Of a DNA stretch of 64,000 nucleotides, positions 42,495 through 53,689 are shown piece by piece (the stretch's first letter is position 1; each line of letters starts with the position of its first letter). The notes below the pieces were generated by a model. It had not been told where the DNA came from. It was given only the letters and a program-made list of their open reading frames with translations, and made no database searches. A program made the translations under genes and the position numbers. This stretch comes from Euglena gracilis (lineage: Eukaryota > Euglenida > Euglenophyceae > Euglenales), in contig CP154954.1 in NCBI GenBank assembly GCA_039621445.1, forward strand, positions 19,888,642 through 19,952,641. The letters are read 5' to 3'.

Positions 42495-43190
42495 GGGACA
42501 AAAGCCTTGCCTTCCCAAGAGAATTCACGCGCAAAAACCGGGAGACAAGCCCCCCCCCCCCCCCCCGCAGTCTGCCGCGGGGAGGGCGAGGTTTTCAGCA
42601 GCTCCTCGCCCAGCCTCCCTTTTGGAGGCTGAGGTAACCAAAAGTCAGTGTTCCACATTTCCGTGCCCCCCCCCCCCAGCAAGAAACCCCAGCAGCACCC
42701 GCCCCGTGCGCACTAACACTTTGTTGGCCAAAAAATGATAAAAAAGTGACAGTATAAAAAGTCCCATCCACCCCTCAGACACAAAAAGTTATACCCCCAA
42801 CAAACAAAATTTCATCTCCCGAAAAGGGGGGGAACCACATTTTTTTGTGGTTTTTTTTGCATTTCTCAATTTTGGCTAAATTTGCAGGGGTTTTGCTCTT
42901 TTGCGTTTTTTATTCCCAGTGATTTTTGAGTCTTTCACTGGAAATTTTTTTGACTGAGAAAAATTCCGTGTTCTGGCCTGCAAAGCAAAAACAAAACCGC
43001 AGCACCCACTCACATCAAAGCCAATCCAGAATGACAAACAGACTGCAATGACAGAATTTTGGAAGGGCGGGTGAGCCCATCACTGCGCAGTCAGACACGT
43101 CAGCAGGAGCCAAGCCCGAGCGACTTGTCTACAGCAGAAGGATGGCAGCCTCTGTCGTGTGTTTTGGATCCCAAAAAACTCCGCTTAAGA
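42495..43190. other. no gene recognised
   Basis: C-run rich sequence next to the left end of DIRS copy 5, then AT-richer filler. No reading frame or repeat ends were recognised. Confidence 0.4.
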
Positions 43191-43440
43191 AGGGAGGGGT
43201 GCAGGCTGTTTGTTACCAACCCGGGGGGGGGGGAGGGAGGGTCCTTTGAAAATGGGCCATTTTTGGCTCCCCGGCGCCTTTGGCGCCGGGTCTGTGCTAG
43301 AGGGCACTTTTGGCCGTGTGCCCTACATCCCCCCGGGGGGGGGTCGGATCGGGAGTGCCTTGGAGTGCCTGCCCAGGCAGGCACTCCCCCCCCCCGGGGT
43401 GGGGTCGGCACCCGACTAAAATACGGCCTGGAGGGGTGTC
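43190..43440 (+). repeat. dispersed ~250-bp repeat, copy 1 of 2
   Basis: It matches 45777-46080 in the same orientation: a GCAGGCTGTTT..TACCAACC start, TTTGAAAAT, a GGCTCCCCGGCGCC hairpin, CACTTTTGGCCGTGTGCCC, and the palindrome AGTGCCTGCCCAGGCAGGCACT, then GGGGTCGGCACCCGACTAAA. No reading frame is shared. Confidence 0.75.
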
Positions 43441-44760
43441 CCCTTTTCCAACATATTTTTTGAACCCTCCCAACAAGTTTTTTTTAGCACTGGGTGCTCC
43501 GGACCAACCGCCACTGGTGCATCAACACCAGTGGTGCAGACCACCCCCCCCCCCGAGGGGGGGCTTGGGGGGATCCACTTTGGGGGTTTCAATTTTGGGG
43601 TCCAATTTTTTGGCACTTTCCACCAAAAAAAGAGGAACCCCCCCTCCGGGGCACCCACTCTGCCCAGGGGGGAGGGCAGATCCACGCTCCTCCTGGGGTC
43701 AAAAAAAACTGAAAAAAAAGCTTCAACACAAATGGGATTCTTTTTACCAACCGGAGGGCCTTGTGTTATGGGGTGCTTGCCATAACAGGCTCATCCCCCT
43801 CCAGGGGGGGTCAGTTTTGGGTCCCGGTGCCTAAAAATACCCTTTTGGCCATTTCTCCACCTCCAGCACCGAGGGATGTGGCACTGCCCCCCAAAACCTG
43901 GGTGGGGGGGGTCGAAAATGCCCTCCTGCCCACAGCACCCACCTCCCGGATGGGGAGGGGGGGGGGCGACTTTCCTTAAAAAAAGCCGCACACCAAACAA
44001 CCTGCCCACCCGAAACGCGTGTGTTAACCTAATGTCAGTGATTTGTTTGTAGATGAGGCAGGAATGCATGATGTGCAAACAATCAGAGGCCGGCATCGCC
44101 ACAGAAACAAAGACCACAGAGGCAGAAAAAACAACTGGTGCAGCCAAGGAATGCCAGCCATACAGGGGTTCAGCACTGCACCATTTCCAAACAAAAACGA
44201 ACGAAAACAACGACGATGGGGCGGGGGGAACCACCCCTAATTACCGTCCACCCCACAGTCAGGGGTTGAAGGGGACCAAGGAAAAATAGGGGGGTTGCAG
44301 GTCAGGGCCCAGGTTGTGGGGGGGTTGCACCCCCCACCCAGGAGCACCTAAAGACCAAAGAAAACTCCGAAGGCGTCAAAAAAAAACTTTGACCTACACA
44401 TCGGCGACATCGGCGACCACCCATAGGGTTGCAGGGATCCCCGTACAGCCCTGCCCTTGTTGGGGTTGCAGGACCCCCCCCCCCGAACAAGAAATGCAAA
44501 TTGCCAAGCCGGCCAAGGGGAAAGGAAGTGAAAATTTCCAAATTCAGTTGGCGAAAAGGCTGCCCATGGCTTCAGTTTGCAATCGGAATGTGGTTTTCAA
44601 CATGTCACTCGTGTGGAAATCAGGAAAGGAAAAGAATGTCCTCATGTTGCCCATAAAGGTCTATGCATTTTGCAAATGTGAAGAACCAGGAGGATGGGGC
44701 TTATCTGTTGCTGCTGTTGGAATGTTGAATCAAATTCAAACTTTGTCCAGAAGTTCAGGG
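43441..44760. other. no gene recognised
   Basis: Repeats of C/G runs with GGGTGCTTGCCATAACAGGC-type palindromes. The 44050-44300 part is non-repetitive with two rival frames and no recognisable protein. Confidence 0.4.
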
Positions 44761-45300
44761 GGGGGGGAATTGATATCGGAGGCCTTCGGAAAAATTGCGG
44801 AAAAATTGCGGAAATTGCGGAAAAATTGCGGAAAAATTGATATCGGGTATACACATTTCTGCTTGAGGGGACTTAGAAAATTTCCAATTGTGAGGTTCAG
44901 AACACCGCAACACCCACGTCGATGCAGGCGAGCACAAATCAACACGCTTGATGTTCTTTGCACAGGTGGGACGCACCCAATCCTGTGACCAGTGGTGCAC
45001 CTGTGAGAAAAATTGGTCAACTGGGGGGGAACAACAAAACGCAATAGCACACCTGTTGATCCATTTGAAGAATGGCTTGAACTCATTGCATCTTCCATCT
45101 TCGGTGGTGGGGAAAAAATTCTTCAAAAAAATGGTGAAAAATTGCGGAAAAATTGCAGAAATTGCGGGAAAATTGCGGAAAATTGCGGAAATTGCGGAAA
45201 ATTGCGGAAATTGCGGAAAAATTGCGGATATCAATTCCCCCCCCCCTGCTTCAGAAGTTGCAATTTGTGTATCCCCCGGGGAAGTCTATAGCAGGGCTAG
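44750..45300. repeat. inverted pair of (GCGGAAAAATT)n arrays
   Basis: Arrays at 44784-44840 and 45139-45232 are built of AAATTGCGG units. The first is preceded by GGGGAATTGATATC and the second is followed by its reverse complement GATATCAATTCCCC, so the pair forms a large inverted repeat. A related array lies at 61848-61965. Confidence 0.65.
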
Positions 45301-45309
45301 CACGTGGAA

Positions 45310-45776
45310 AATTTTTTCCTGTGACCAGCGCGAAGCACCGAAATATTAAAAAAAAGATAAGGAAAAAGATAAAATTTCAGGACCAAAAACTGGCCAAAAA
45401 TGCCCATTTTTGGCCGACTTTGGAATTTTTTTGGGAACAAAATCAGCAAAATTTCCAGTTGGGGGGACCCCAAACCTGGGGGAGGGGGGGGGGGGCAAAG
45501 AAAATTTCTCAGACTGCAGAAATAAGCATTTTGTTAACCAAAAAGTGCCAAAAAAATGTCAAAATATTGACAAGATTTTTTGTCTCGGGGGGAAAGAAGG
45601 GCCAAAACGAGGAATATCAAAATATCCGCATCAAAATATTTCTCCAGGAAAAAAAAACCTCAAAAAACACAAATTTTGCAAATTGAAAGACGTAAAAAAA
45701 ACGCGGTCGTTAGACAAGAGGGGTGGACCCCAGGTAGTCTTCTTTGACCCCCCCCCAAATGCCCATTGACCAGACT
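45310..45776. other. A-rich filler, no gene recognised
   Basis: AAAAATG/CCAAAAA-rich low-complexity sequence with one G run. No supported feature. Confidence 0.4.
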
Positions 45777-46080
45777 GGGATGGGAAGCAGGCTGTTTTTA
45801 CCAACCCCGGGGGGGGAGGGGGGGTCCGGAGTGCCTGCCCAGGCAGGCCCCCCCGGGGGGGTCGGATTTCGGCCTGTGCCCAGGCACATTCCTTTGAAAA
45901 TAGGGTATTTTTGGCTCCCCGGCGCCGGGGTTGTGCTTGGGCACTTTTGGCCGTGTGCCCAACCCCCCCGGGACCGGGGGTCGGATTGGGAGTGCCTTGG
46001 AGTACCTGCCCAGGCAGGCACCCCTCCCCCCCCCCCCGGGGTGGGGTCGGCACCCGACTAAAATACAGCCTGATGGGGAG
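45777..46080 (+). repeat. dispersed ~250-bp repeat, copy 2 of 2
   Basis: Second copy of the repeat at 43190-43440, with two GCCTGCCCAGGCAGGC palindromes instead of one and an extra GTCGGATTTCGGCC block. Confidence 0.75.
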
Positions 46081-46358
46081 AGTCTCCGACGTGTGACTTG
46101 GGGCTGCCACTCGATGTGTCATTCTCCCTCTCCACAGTGTCGTTCTCTTTCTCTCACGAAGCACAGAAAGAAGACAAAAAAACACTTGCTTCATGGCTGG
46201 GAGGAGAAAACATACAACAATCAAAAAATTTTGGACGGAAAATTTTTCAAAACGCAAGCCCTTTAATTTTGAGAAGGATGAGGAGAAAAGTGATGCCGAA
46301 ATCTGGAAAGTGCCCCCACCTATTAACTCAAATGCCTCAAAAATGTTTGGAGATGATA

Positions 46359-46747
46359 CCTCCCCCCCTGTCTAAGGATCGGAAAAGATGGGTTAGAACA
46401 AGGGGGGTGGTGCTTAATTTGCCAAAACATGGGTAAGAAACAGGGGGGCTTAGACAAAGCGGAAAATTATTTCTCCCAAGGAAAATCCGTCACTTTGCGC
46501 CAAAGAAAAATCCACCTGATCTTGGATATCCACTGTAAAGGCATGTGCCTAGGAATGTACAGGCATTTATCTCTCCATTCAGAAATTTCTGAAATTTCGA
46601 AACTTTCGAGAAACTTTTTGAGAGCACACATGTAAAATAAGTCTCCCCAAGGGGATGACCTTTATTAATATAAAAAAAACCTTTATTAATATAATAAAAA
46701 AAAGAGGTGAGAACCGGGGGGTGGTGCTTCGACAGGGGCGGGGGAGG
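46359..46747. mobile_element. TA-flanked C-run TIR element, copy A
   Basis: The ends TA|CCTCCCCCCCTGTCTAAGG and TTCGACAGGGGCGGGGGAGG|TA are imperfect inverted repeats. It shares its interior with 48262-48658: ATGGGT(T)AGAAC, TTTGCGCCAAA, CAGAAATTTC and GATGACCTTTA. There is no reading frame, so it is non-autonomous. Confidence 0.7.
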
Positions 46748-46979
46748 TATTTGCCTGACCCCCCCCCTGTGGTGACCCCTGACATGCAACCCCTGACCAG
46801 GGGGTGGTCGTATTGGTCGTATTCCCAAATGCCAAAAAATCCCACTTTCCAAGGCCACCAACAACCCCTGACCAGGAGGGGGGGGAGTCGTGCACACCCC
46901 CTGACGTGCAACCCCCGAATGGGTGGCAGTCGGGGAACACAGGTGGTCGGGGGCAAGTGGTGGGGGCGGGTGACATAAT

Positions 46980-47220
46980 GCCATCCTATCCTTCAAAATC
47001 TGATGGTGATGGAGCAGTGCAAGGACATTGTGCAGATTGGCAACCCGCATCACTCCACCGTCACCGGCAACGGTGCGGGCAGCGGATGCGCCATGGCAAA
47101 GCCCTCAGACGCACCGGTCCATGCGCTGCATCATACGCATCGCAAGCCAACCAAGGCAGTGCCATACGTTGCCGGTAAACCCAGCCAGGGCTGCCGAATT
47201 GAACAACAGTCCTAAATGCC
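46980..47220 (+). other. unassigned non-repetitive stretch
   Basis: About 240 bases without G/C runs. One + frame reads MEQCKDIVQIGNPHHSTVTG and stops at 47215; the opposite strand also has an open frame. No family recognised, so coding status is open. Confidence 0.2.
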
Positions 47221-47379
47221 TAAGTCCTAAATGCACACACTCCTCCATCGCAACGGTGAACGGGTTTGCAGCCCCCCATACGATTACACCCGGGTTTTTT
47301 TTAAGGGGGGAGGGGGGGAGAGGGTCGGCACCCACCCACCCCCTGGGGTGGGGCCCGACACACCCACGTTTGCCCGAAA

Positions 47380-47455
47380 ATGGCCAAAAATGCTAAAAAT
47401 AGCAGCTTTTTCAATTTTTTTGGAGCCTTCGGCACCAAAAAAGATATACCCACCC
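47380..47455. repeat. dispersed AAAATAGCA/CGGCACC hairpin module
   Basis: A short module in which CCCGAAAATGGCC, AAAATGCTAAAAATAGCA and a TTCGGCaCC...AAAAA(A/G)ATATA hairpin follow each other. Related copies are at 48180-48262, 55463-55550 and 55772-55852. Confidence 0.65.
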
Positions 47456-47519
47456 CCTGCCTCCACCCCCCCCCCGGGGGTGGGGGGGAGGGGGTCCAAG
47501 ACTCTAAAAAAACCCCCTG

Positions 47520-48180
47520 AAACTACACCCAACCTATTTGTTTTGAGCAGCACCTCCCCTCCTTGTGGCCACCAAAGCCCAGAGCGGAAAATCCCGTGGG
47601 AAAAATGTTTCTTTGATGTGTGCTTTCCTCATCCACTTCTGCCATTGACGAGGCAGTGATTGGAAAAGGTCTGCAAGGTCTTGTGCTGGATGATTTTGAG
47701 GTGCTTCTCCCAGCTTTGAACAATTGTTGGTTGTTGGCCAGAATCCCAATTAGGAATGCACTTCGCTTCGTGGTAAAGAATTGAGAAACCCTGCTGGGAG
47801 ATTCTGGTTTGCCTTCCCTGTGACAACAGAGCAGAAATACCCCCCCCCAAAATCAGACCCTCCTGGGCCAATCGAGCAAAAATCCAAAATAGGACCCTTC
47901 CCATAAATGAGACCCCCCTGACGGCGCGACAATACAGCGAAGCGGCACGGGGATCGGTGAAATTGAAAAAATTTTCCCCCCTGACGCCTGATGCGCGAGC
48001 GCGCGGGGGGGGGGGGGGGTTGGAGGGGAGGACGGTGAAAAATTTCCCCCACAAAATCACCAAAAACCCCAATTTCATACAAAAAAAAGTGCAAAAAGGG
48101 CAAAAGCATTGGAAATTTCAACCAGGGTTTTTTTTGAACCGCCCCCCCCCCCCGGTCCCGGGACAGCCAAACCCACTTTT
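47520..48180. other. no gene recognised
   Basis: About 47550-47950 is non-repetitive with competing - strand frames (for example VQSWEKHLKIIQHKTLQTFS). No family recognised, no clear splice sites. Confidence 0.3.
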
Positions 48181-48261
48181 CCCCGAAAAGGCCCAAAATT
48201 GCGAAAAATGCTAAAAATAGCACCTTTTCAAAAATTTTCGGCGCTTTGGCGCCGAAAAGTA

Positions 48262-48658
48262 CCTCCCCCCCCCTTGTCTAAGCACCGGAAAAGATGGGTA
48301 AGAACCGGGGGGGTGGTGCTTATTTTGCCAAAATATGGGTAAGAACCAGGGGGGGGGTGCTTAGACAAGGGGGAAAAATTTGACTGCAAAAAAAAATCCG
48401 GCGCTTCGCGCCAAAAAGGAAAAATTCCCCTTATTTTGGAGGTCCACTGTTGAACTTACACACATATGGATGAAGAAATCAACAATACCTCACCAAATCA
48501 GGTCTCAGAAATTGCAGAAATTTCGAAATTTTTGAGAAATTTCCCTTAAAAATGCACACAAAATAAACCTCCCCGTGACGATGACCTTTAAAAAGATGGG
48601 TAAGAACCGGGGGGGTGGTGCTTAGACAAGGGTGGTGCTTAGACAAGGGGGGGGGAGG
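48262..48658. mobile_element. TA-flanked C-run TIR element, copy B
   Basis: The left end is CCTCCCCCCCCCTTGTCTAAGCACC and the right end GGTGCTTAGACAAGGGGG..GGAGG, flanked by TA. The flanks rejoin into the dispersed CGGCGCC module (GCCGAAAAGTA then CAT..CCACCCCCT), so the empty site is visible in related modules at 55536 and 55847. Inside, AAGATGGGTAAGAACCGG repeats. Confidence 0.8.
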
Positions 48659-48659
48659 T

Positions 48660-49560
48660 ACATTCCACCCCCTCAGGGGGGGGACCCCCCCCCCGGGGAG
48701 CTCGGCCGGACCCACCCACCCCCACCCGGGGTCCAAGACTATAAAAAAACCCCCGATTTCAACACGTATCAATTTAAACATGGCACGAAGCGCCAAAGGA
48801 AATTTTTTGCGGTTTTTGGGAACCCGAAAAATTATGTTTTTTTCAGGGCCCAAGTCTGTCAAGAAAAAATCCAAAAATAACCCCCCAAAGTCAAAATAAG
48901 TCCCCTGCAGGTTTCCAGCAACGGACCCAAAAACAAGACCCGGGTCTTATTTTGAGGGTGGGCTTCAGGGGCGAGTGTTAAGGATTGCTGCAGAGGGACC
49001 AGGAAAAAGCTGTGCGCAATTCCAATCTTTCATTCGGGGTCATATTTTCCTTTAAAAGAAGTGACACAAGAATCAAAATTCTCCATGTATTTATCAGAAG
49101 CCAAAAGCTCAAAATCTGCCGAAGAATGATTGGAGGGCAGGGTAGTGGGCGGAAAGGTAGGAGATCGTTTCCCAGAACAGGTCAGCGAGTGCAAAGCATG
49201 GAGGACAGCTTCACCACGGAGGGTATCACGCGGTGTTTAAACCCTGGCCCCCAAAAAAATACGTCTGTGCAGCCCTGCACACCACCAACACAGCCAGCAT
49301 CACCCCAAATGGAATGTACCAGGAGGTGGACAGCCGCCACCCCCAGGCAATGCCGGTTGCCAGATTCATCAATGCCAAGGGGCAATTGGCTGGACCTCTG
49401 ATGGGTCACTTCCATTCTTCCAAAACCACTCAACTCCAGGGTTCAATGAAGGGTCCAGACCCGCCCCCCTCCCTGCCCCCCACCCTACCCCGCGCACCCT
49501 CCTTTCATCGAACCCGATGAAAGGAATGTGAGGTAAAATGGCAGGGAATTTCTGAATGAA
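48660..49560. other. no gene recognised
   Basis: G/C-run filler to about 48960, then non-repetitive sequence to 49430 with several rival frames. At 49437-49516 CAGGGTTCAATGAAGG and CCTTTCATCGAACCCG form ends resembling the hAT-like family, but no target duplication is visible. Confidence 0.35.
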
Positions 49561-49884
49561 ACCCCTGGGGTTCCAGCTGGCCGGCTGGGAAAAGGTGTTG
49601 GCTGGAAAAAAAGATGGACTTTCCCCCCACCGGACTGCGGGGCTGGACCTGGCGGGGACCCGAAACGCCTCCTGCGGGGTTGGAGTTGTTCACCAAAACG
49701 TTCAAATTTTTGAAAGAAAAAAACCCACAAAAACCATAAAAACCACCGCTTCCGAACTATTTTTGACCACCCAATTTCTCAAAATCTTTTGGTGTTCTGA
49801 CTGAGAAAATATTTGCCCCCCCCCCCCGGGGCAAATATTTCATCGGGTATTGTATCTCTCAGTTCCACTACAGCGGATTCCTAC

Positions 49885-50072
49885 CGGTGGGGGGGGGGGG
49901 CAGTGCCTGCCCGAGAGGCATGGGCCGTCTGCATGTCGATGAACCGGCTCAGGGCTTCCTCGAGGGCCGTGATGCGCGAGTCCACCAGGGCCTGGAACCG
50001 CCGCTCCGCCGCCCCCACCCGGGCCTGGAGCTTGTCAAACATCCCCCCCTGGGCCGTGCCAGCGAGAGTCAG
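49885..50072 (-). CDS. coiled-coil exon of an unrecognised gene
   Basis: On - a perfect acceptor GGTTGCTTTTCAG precedes a phase-0 frame: LTLAGTAQGGMFDKLQARVG, then ALVDSRITALEEALSRFIDM. Heptad-like spacing of Leu/Phe/Ile and many Glu/Arg predict a coiled coil. It runs to a GTAGGA donor at 49884 through a Pro run. It probably belongs with the similar exon at 52010-52250. No family assigned. Confidence 0.5.
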
Positions 50073-50130
50073 CTGAAAAGCAACCTGTTCATTGGGGGGG
50101 GGCAGCCGTGATATGCCATGAACATGTAAT

Positions 50131-50341
50131 TTTTTTACCGACCCCAGGAGGGGGGGGGGGTCAAATTTTCCGGCACCTTCAGCACTTTACCTTCAGCACT
50201 TTACCTTCAGCACTTTAGTGGTTTTTTTGCCACCCCCCCCCCCAGGGTCTGGGCCAAAAACCAGTCAGTCAATCTGAAAAAAACCAGTCACCCACCCCCC
50301 CCCTGGGAGGGGGGTCAGCCAGTGACTAAGTGATTGTATGG
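50131..50341 (+). repeat. dispersed repeat ending GTGACTAAGTGATTGTATGG, copy 1
   Basis: It matches 56968-57300: TTACCGACCCC start, CCGGCACCTTC, CACTTTAGTGGTTTTT.GCC, AACCAGTCAGTCA, GAAAAAACCAGTCACC, and the identical final 20 bases. Sequence differs directly after the shared end, so that is the element boundary. A triplicated CTTCAGCACTTTAC lies at 50178-50217. Confidence 0.7.
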
Positions 50342-51280
50342 CCATGAATATGAATGCGAAACCTTTGAAACTCCTCCCAACTGTAGTGTCTGGGCTTATT
50401 TGCAACGTTTCTGGAGTTTACACCACCTCTTGATACAACACCTCCCAGAGGGGGGGGTCTGGCCAACATCTTTTTCCCAACCATTGAAACCCTGCCTTTC
50501 ATCTCAGCTCACAGCGCCGGAGGAAAACTCCCCCCCCCCCTGGGGGGGTCCTAGCAGGTGGCTTTTTTGTGTCCTGCCGGCTGCCAGCACAGACCTGGCT
50601 CGCAACCGAAAACAGGCAAGAAAGCCGGCCCAGCTGGGTTGGATTGTTCAAACCAAACCTTTGAAGTGAAACCCTCAAAAAAGTAACCAAGGGGCCATTC
50701 TTTGGAAATTTTTGACCGTTTTTTTTTTCATGGTGCAGCCTGCTTCGCTGCGATGACTTTCTTTCCACTCGACCCCGGAGAGGGGGTCTGCAGCCTGGTT
50801 GGGAACCGGCCGGGGAAAAAAAGTACTGGCTGGTCGGGCCCCCCGGGGTTGTTGTTGGGTCCCGGCTTGGGTAATTCCCTGTGTCAAACCCATCATTTAC
50901 CAGTTTTCATTTAAGGCATGGATTGGTCACAAAAAATCTTGTGTCGGAACCGCAAAGCCCAGAGCATGCCCTCAACGGTGGCCTCCAACACCCCCAAGCT
51001 TCCCTCCAGCTTGTGCCAGCTGTTGTGAGCAGGGCGGTCCACACAACGCATGCAAGTCACACTCCACAATAGCAGTGAGCTGAGCAACAAAAATACCTTG
51101 CAACACCTACCCTCAATTGTCTGGGAGGGCCAGAGGGGGGGGGGGGCTTTTGGGTGTCGATTTTAGGTGCAAAAATATATGTCGCTTCACACCAAAAATC
51201 AAAACCTCTTCCCTAAATTGTTTTTGCATGATTATGTCATCCATGGCACCATCTTTTATAAGTCATTGTAAACAGAAATG
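50342..51280. other. repeat fragments, no gene recognised
   Basis: Pieces of the CTGGAAAAAGG.GCTGGCTGG family at 50455-50670 and 50765-50870. The rest holds no supported feature. Confidence 0.4.
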
Positions 51281-51380
51281 ATGACTCATTGGCCTCCCCA
51301 GAGCCCCCTCCATTTTAAAGATTTTGTGTGCGGGCTAGCTCCTCCATCAAACCACTCCGTATCTCATTGTCACACATTGT

Positions 51381-51493
51381 ATCACGCAATCCGTTCCATG
51401 CGATATTTTGCTGCTCTTCATGGCACCCATTCGCTTGGGTCGAATGGGTGCCATGAAGAGCAGCAAAATATCGCATGGAACGGATTGCGTGAT
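51381..51493. repeat. perfect 53-bp hairpin
   Basis: Arms 51381-51433 and 51441-51493 are exact reverse complements with a 7-base loop CTTGGGT. A perfect stem of this length implies very recent origin or active correction. Confidence 0.95.
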
Positions 51494-51912
51494 AAACCCC
51501 CCCCCAAATAATACCCCCCCCGGGGTATTATTTTTTCGCCCGAAGTCCCGGCCCGAGGGGGGGGGGGTATTATTTGGGGGGGGTATTATTTTCCCAAAAT
51601 TTTCGAAATTTTCCGAAGTCCCGTGAAACCCAAAATAGCACCCAAAACCGCCCTTTGGGGTCATTTTTTGCACTTTCTTGTGAAATTTACCATTTTTGGA
51701 GGTCAGATGAGCCAGAAAAATCCATTTTTTCCATAATTTGTTGTCAGAAATTGTGATTTTTACCTACATTTTCAGGTCAAAAATCCGGGCCTTCGGCCCG
51801 AAACCGGGGGGGGGGGGGTATTATTTTGGCGGCCGAAGTCGGACCCCAAGGGGGGGGGGGGATTATTTGGGGGGGGGGGGTATTATTTGGGGGGGGGTAT
51901 TATTTGGGGGGT
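51494..51912. mobile_element. C-run TIR element with AAATAATACC words
   Basis: The left side AACCCCCCCCCAAATAATACC and the right side GGTATTATTTGGGGGGTT are inverted. GGGGTATTATTTGG words recur on both flanks. TA is nearby on each side (GATAAACC, GGTTACAA), consistent with but not proving a TA duplication. The interior is non-coding. Confidence 0.55.
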
Positions 51913-52009
51913 TACAATGTGTGACAATGAGATACGGAGTGGTTTGATGGAGGAGGTAGCCCGCACACAAAATCGTTAAAATGGAGGGGGCTCTGGGGAG
52001 GCTCCTCGG

Positions 52010-52250
52010 GTGACCAGCCTCCGGGGAGGCTCCCCATGCGGCCCCCCTGGGGGCGCTCCGCAGTGGCAATGCGCTCCAGCAGGTGGCGGTTCTCCTCCGC
52101 CAGCGCCCCGGAGTTCAGCCGCTCCAGGGCCGCGAGGCGGTGGTCGAGGTCCGCCTCCAGCATGGCGTGGAGGCGGTGCTCCAGGTGGTGGATCCACCGC
52201 ACACCGCTTTGCTCCCTTGGCGACCAAGCACCAACCTCCCGGGCAGGGTT
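52010..52250 (-). CDS. coiled-coil exon of an unrecognised gene
   Basis: The - frame reads WIHHLEHRLHAMLEADLDHR, then LAALERLNSGALAEENRHLL. It has strong Leu/Glu/Arg heptads and the same character as the exon at 49885-50072, so both may be parts of one - strand gene, with the fold-back cluster in the intron. Exact splice sites are not clear. Confidence 0.45.
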
Positions 52251-52281
52251 CAATATCTACATAAGCATAAGAATATAATAA

Positions 52282-52690
52282 TATATGAGTCATGGCACAA
52301 AGTGAAGCCCCCTTACCACCCCCTTACCCCTTACCCCCCCCCTTACCCCCTTACCCACCCCTTACACCAAGTCATGTGGGACAAAATGTTTCAAATGCAT
52401 CATTTTGATGGCAAGTAGCGGGACCCATTGAACTGCTCCATTGCCCGGGGGGGGGGGGGGCTCCCGCCCCCCACCCCCGGCAAAAAAATAAACCTCATCC
52501 TCGTCTCTGGTCAATTTTGAGGGCAAAGAGCGGAAACTATTCAACGAAATGCACCACCTCACCCTCCCCAACCTCTCTTACCCACCCCTTACCCCCCCCC
52601 TTACCCACCCCTTACCCACCCCTTACCCACCCCTTACCCACCCCTTACCCACCCCTTACCGGGGAAAGGGGGCCTGACTTTATGCCATAT
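52282..52690. repeat. TTACCCACCCC arrays within an inverted dispersed repeat
   Basis: Eleven-base units TTACCCACCCC repeat at 52574-52665, with a degenerate array at 52310-52370. The flanks 52480-52540 and 52665-52695 are reverse complements of 61417-61476 and 61226-61250. The segment translates similarly in both copies (RSLPSK.T.DEDEVYFFAGG). Confidence 0.7.
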
Positions 52691-52699
52691 GTGTAATAT

Positions 52700-53472
52700 A
52701 TATATATATAGAATAATATTATAAGATTGTATTATTTCTTTTATATATTTATACATAAGAATATATAAATTCTTATATGTTATAAAATAATGTATAAGAA
52801 TGTGGGCAGGAGGGGGGGTTGGACCCCCCTGCAGTCCTGCAGGGAATTGGGAGGACACCCCCGACTCCTGAACAGTGGCGCAGTCAGGGTGACCGAAATT
52901 CAGCCCGGAGCGAAGCACTGGGCCGAAAAAGTTTGCCCCCCTCGGCCAAATCTGCCATTTGGGGCACGTTTTGGGGCAAAAGAATTGCCAAAAATACCAA
53001 AAAATTTTCTGTGGAAAGTGCCGGCAGAAAAAAAAATGACCTTTTGGGGGAGGGGTCGGGTATCCCTCCTGGGGTCGGACCTGGCAGGTGGGGCAGGTGG
53101 GGGGGGGGTTTAAGGCACCTTTTTTTGAAGGTGCCTTAAAAAAAATACTTAAACCTTAAACTGTCTCAAAATCCTTAAAAAATCTTAAACCTTAAACCGC
53201 CTCAAAATGCACCTGAATTTTTTTGCCAAAATACCTGAAAAATGCCCCAATGATCAAAAATTGGGGGGTTTTTCTGCAACCAAGCAAAAATGAAATGTGC
53301 AGAATCTTGGGGGAAAAAATCAAATCCAGGAAGGAAAAAAATGGTTTCTGGCATCGCTGGATCATTGTCCATCCAACCAAAACTCCAAAAAAATGCATTT
53401 CTTGACTTTTTAAAAGCCTCAAAATTTGGAAAAAAATTAGCCTGAAAAATAACAATCATGATGATCCCTGGT
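52700..53472. other. no gene recognised
   Basis: AT-rich palindromic TATA stretch to 52800, then low-complexity sequence. A small hairpin AAGGCACCTTTTTTTGAAGGTGCCTT lies near 53113-53138. Confidence 0.4.
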
Positions 53473-53689
53473 GGTCTGGACCAGGCACCTATGGTCACTT
53501 TCCATTTTGGTGCTCTGGTCGGCCCTGGTCGGCAAATAGTCGGCCATAGGTGGGGGTATCCGTCACAGAAAAAAAGATCGTGAAAAATGACCCAAAATTA
53601 CCAAAAGGGCACAAAATGGCCAAAATGCCATAAAATATGCTCATGTTGACCCAAATTAGCCCAATATTTGCCAAATCAGTGACTGCGGT

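Larger units (their letters stand above)
51288..52006. repeat. fold-back: ~90-bp inverted repeats around a nested hairpin and C-run element
   Basis: The outer arms 51288-51380 and 51914-52006 are reverse complements with only a few mismatches (for example CACACAAAATC, CTCCATCAAACCACTCCG). Between them lie a perfect 53-bp hairpin (51381-51493) and a G/C-run element with AAATAATACCCCC ends. The right arm abuts, and may be part of, the - strand coiled-coil exon. Confidence 0.85.
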
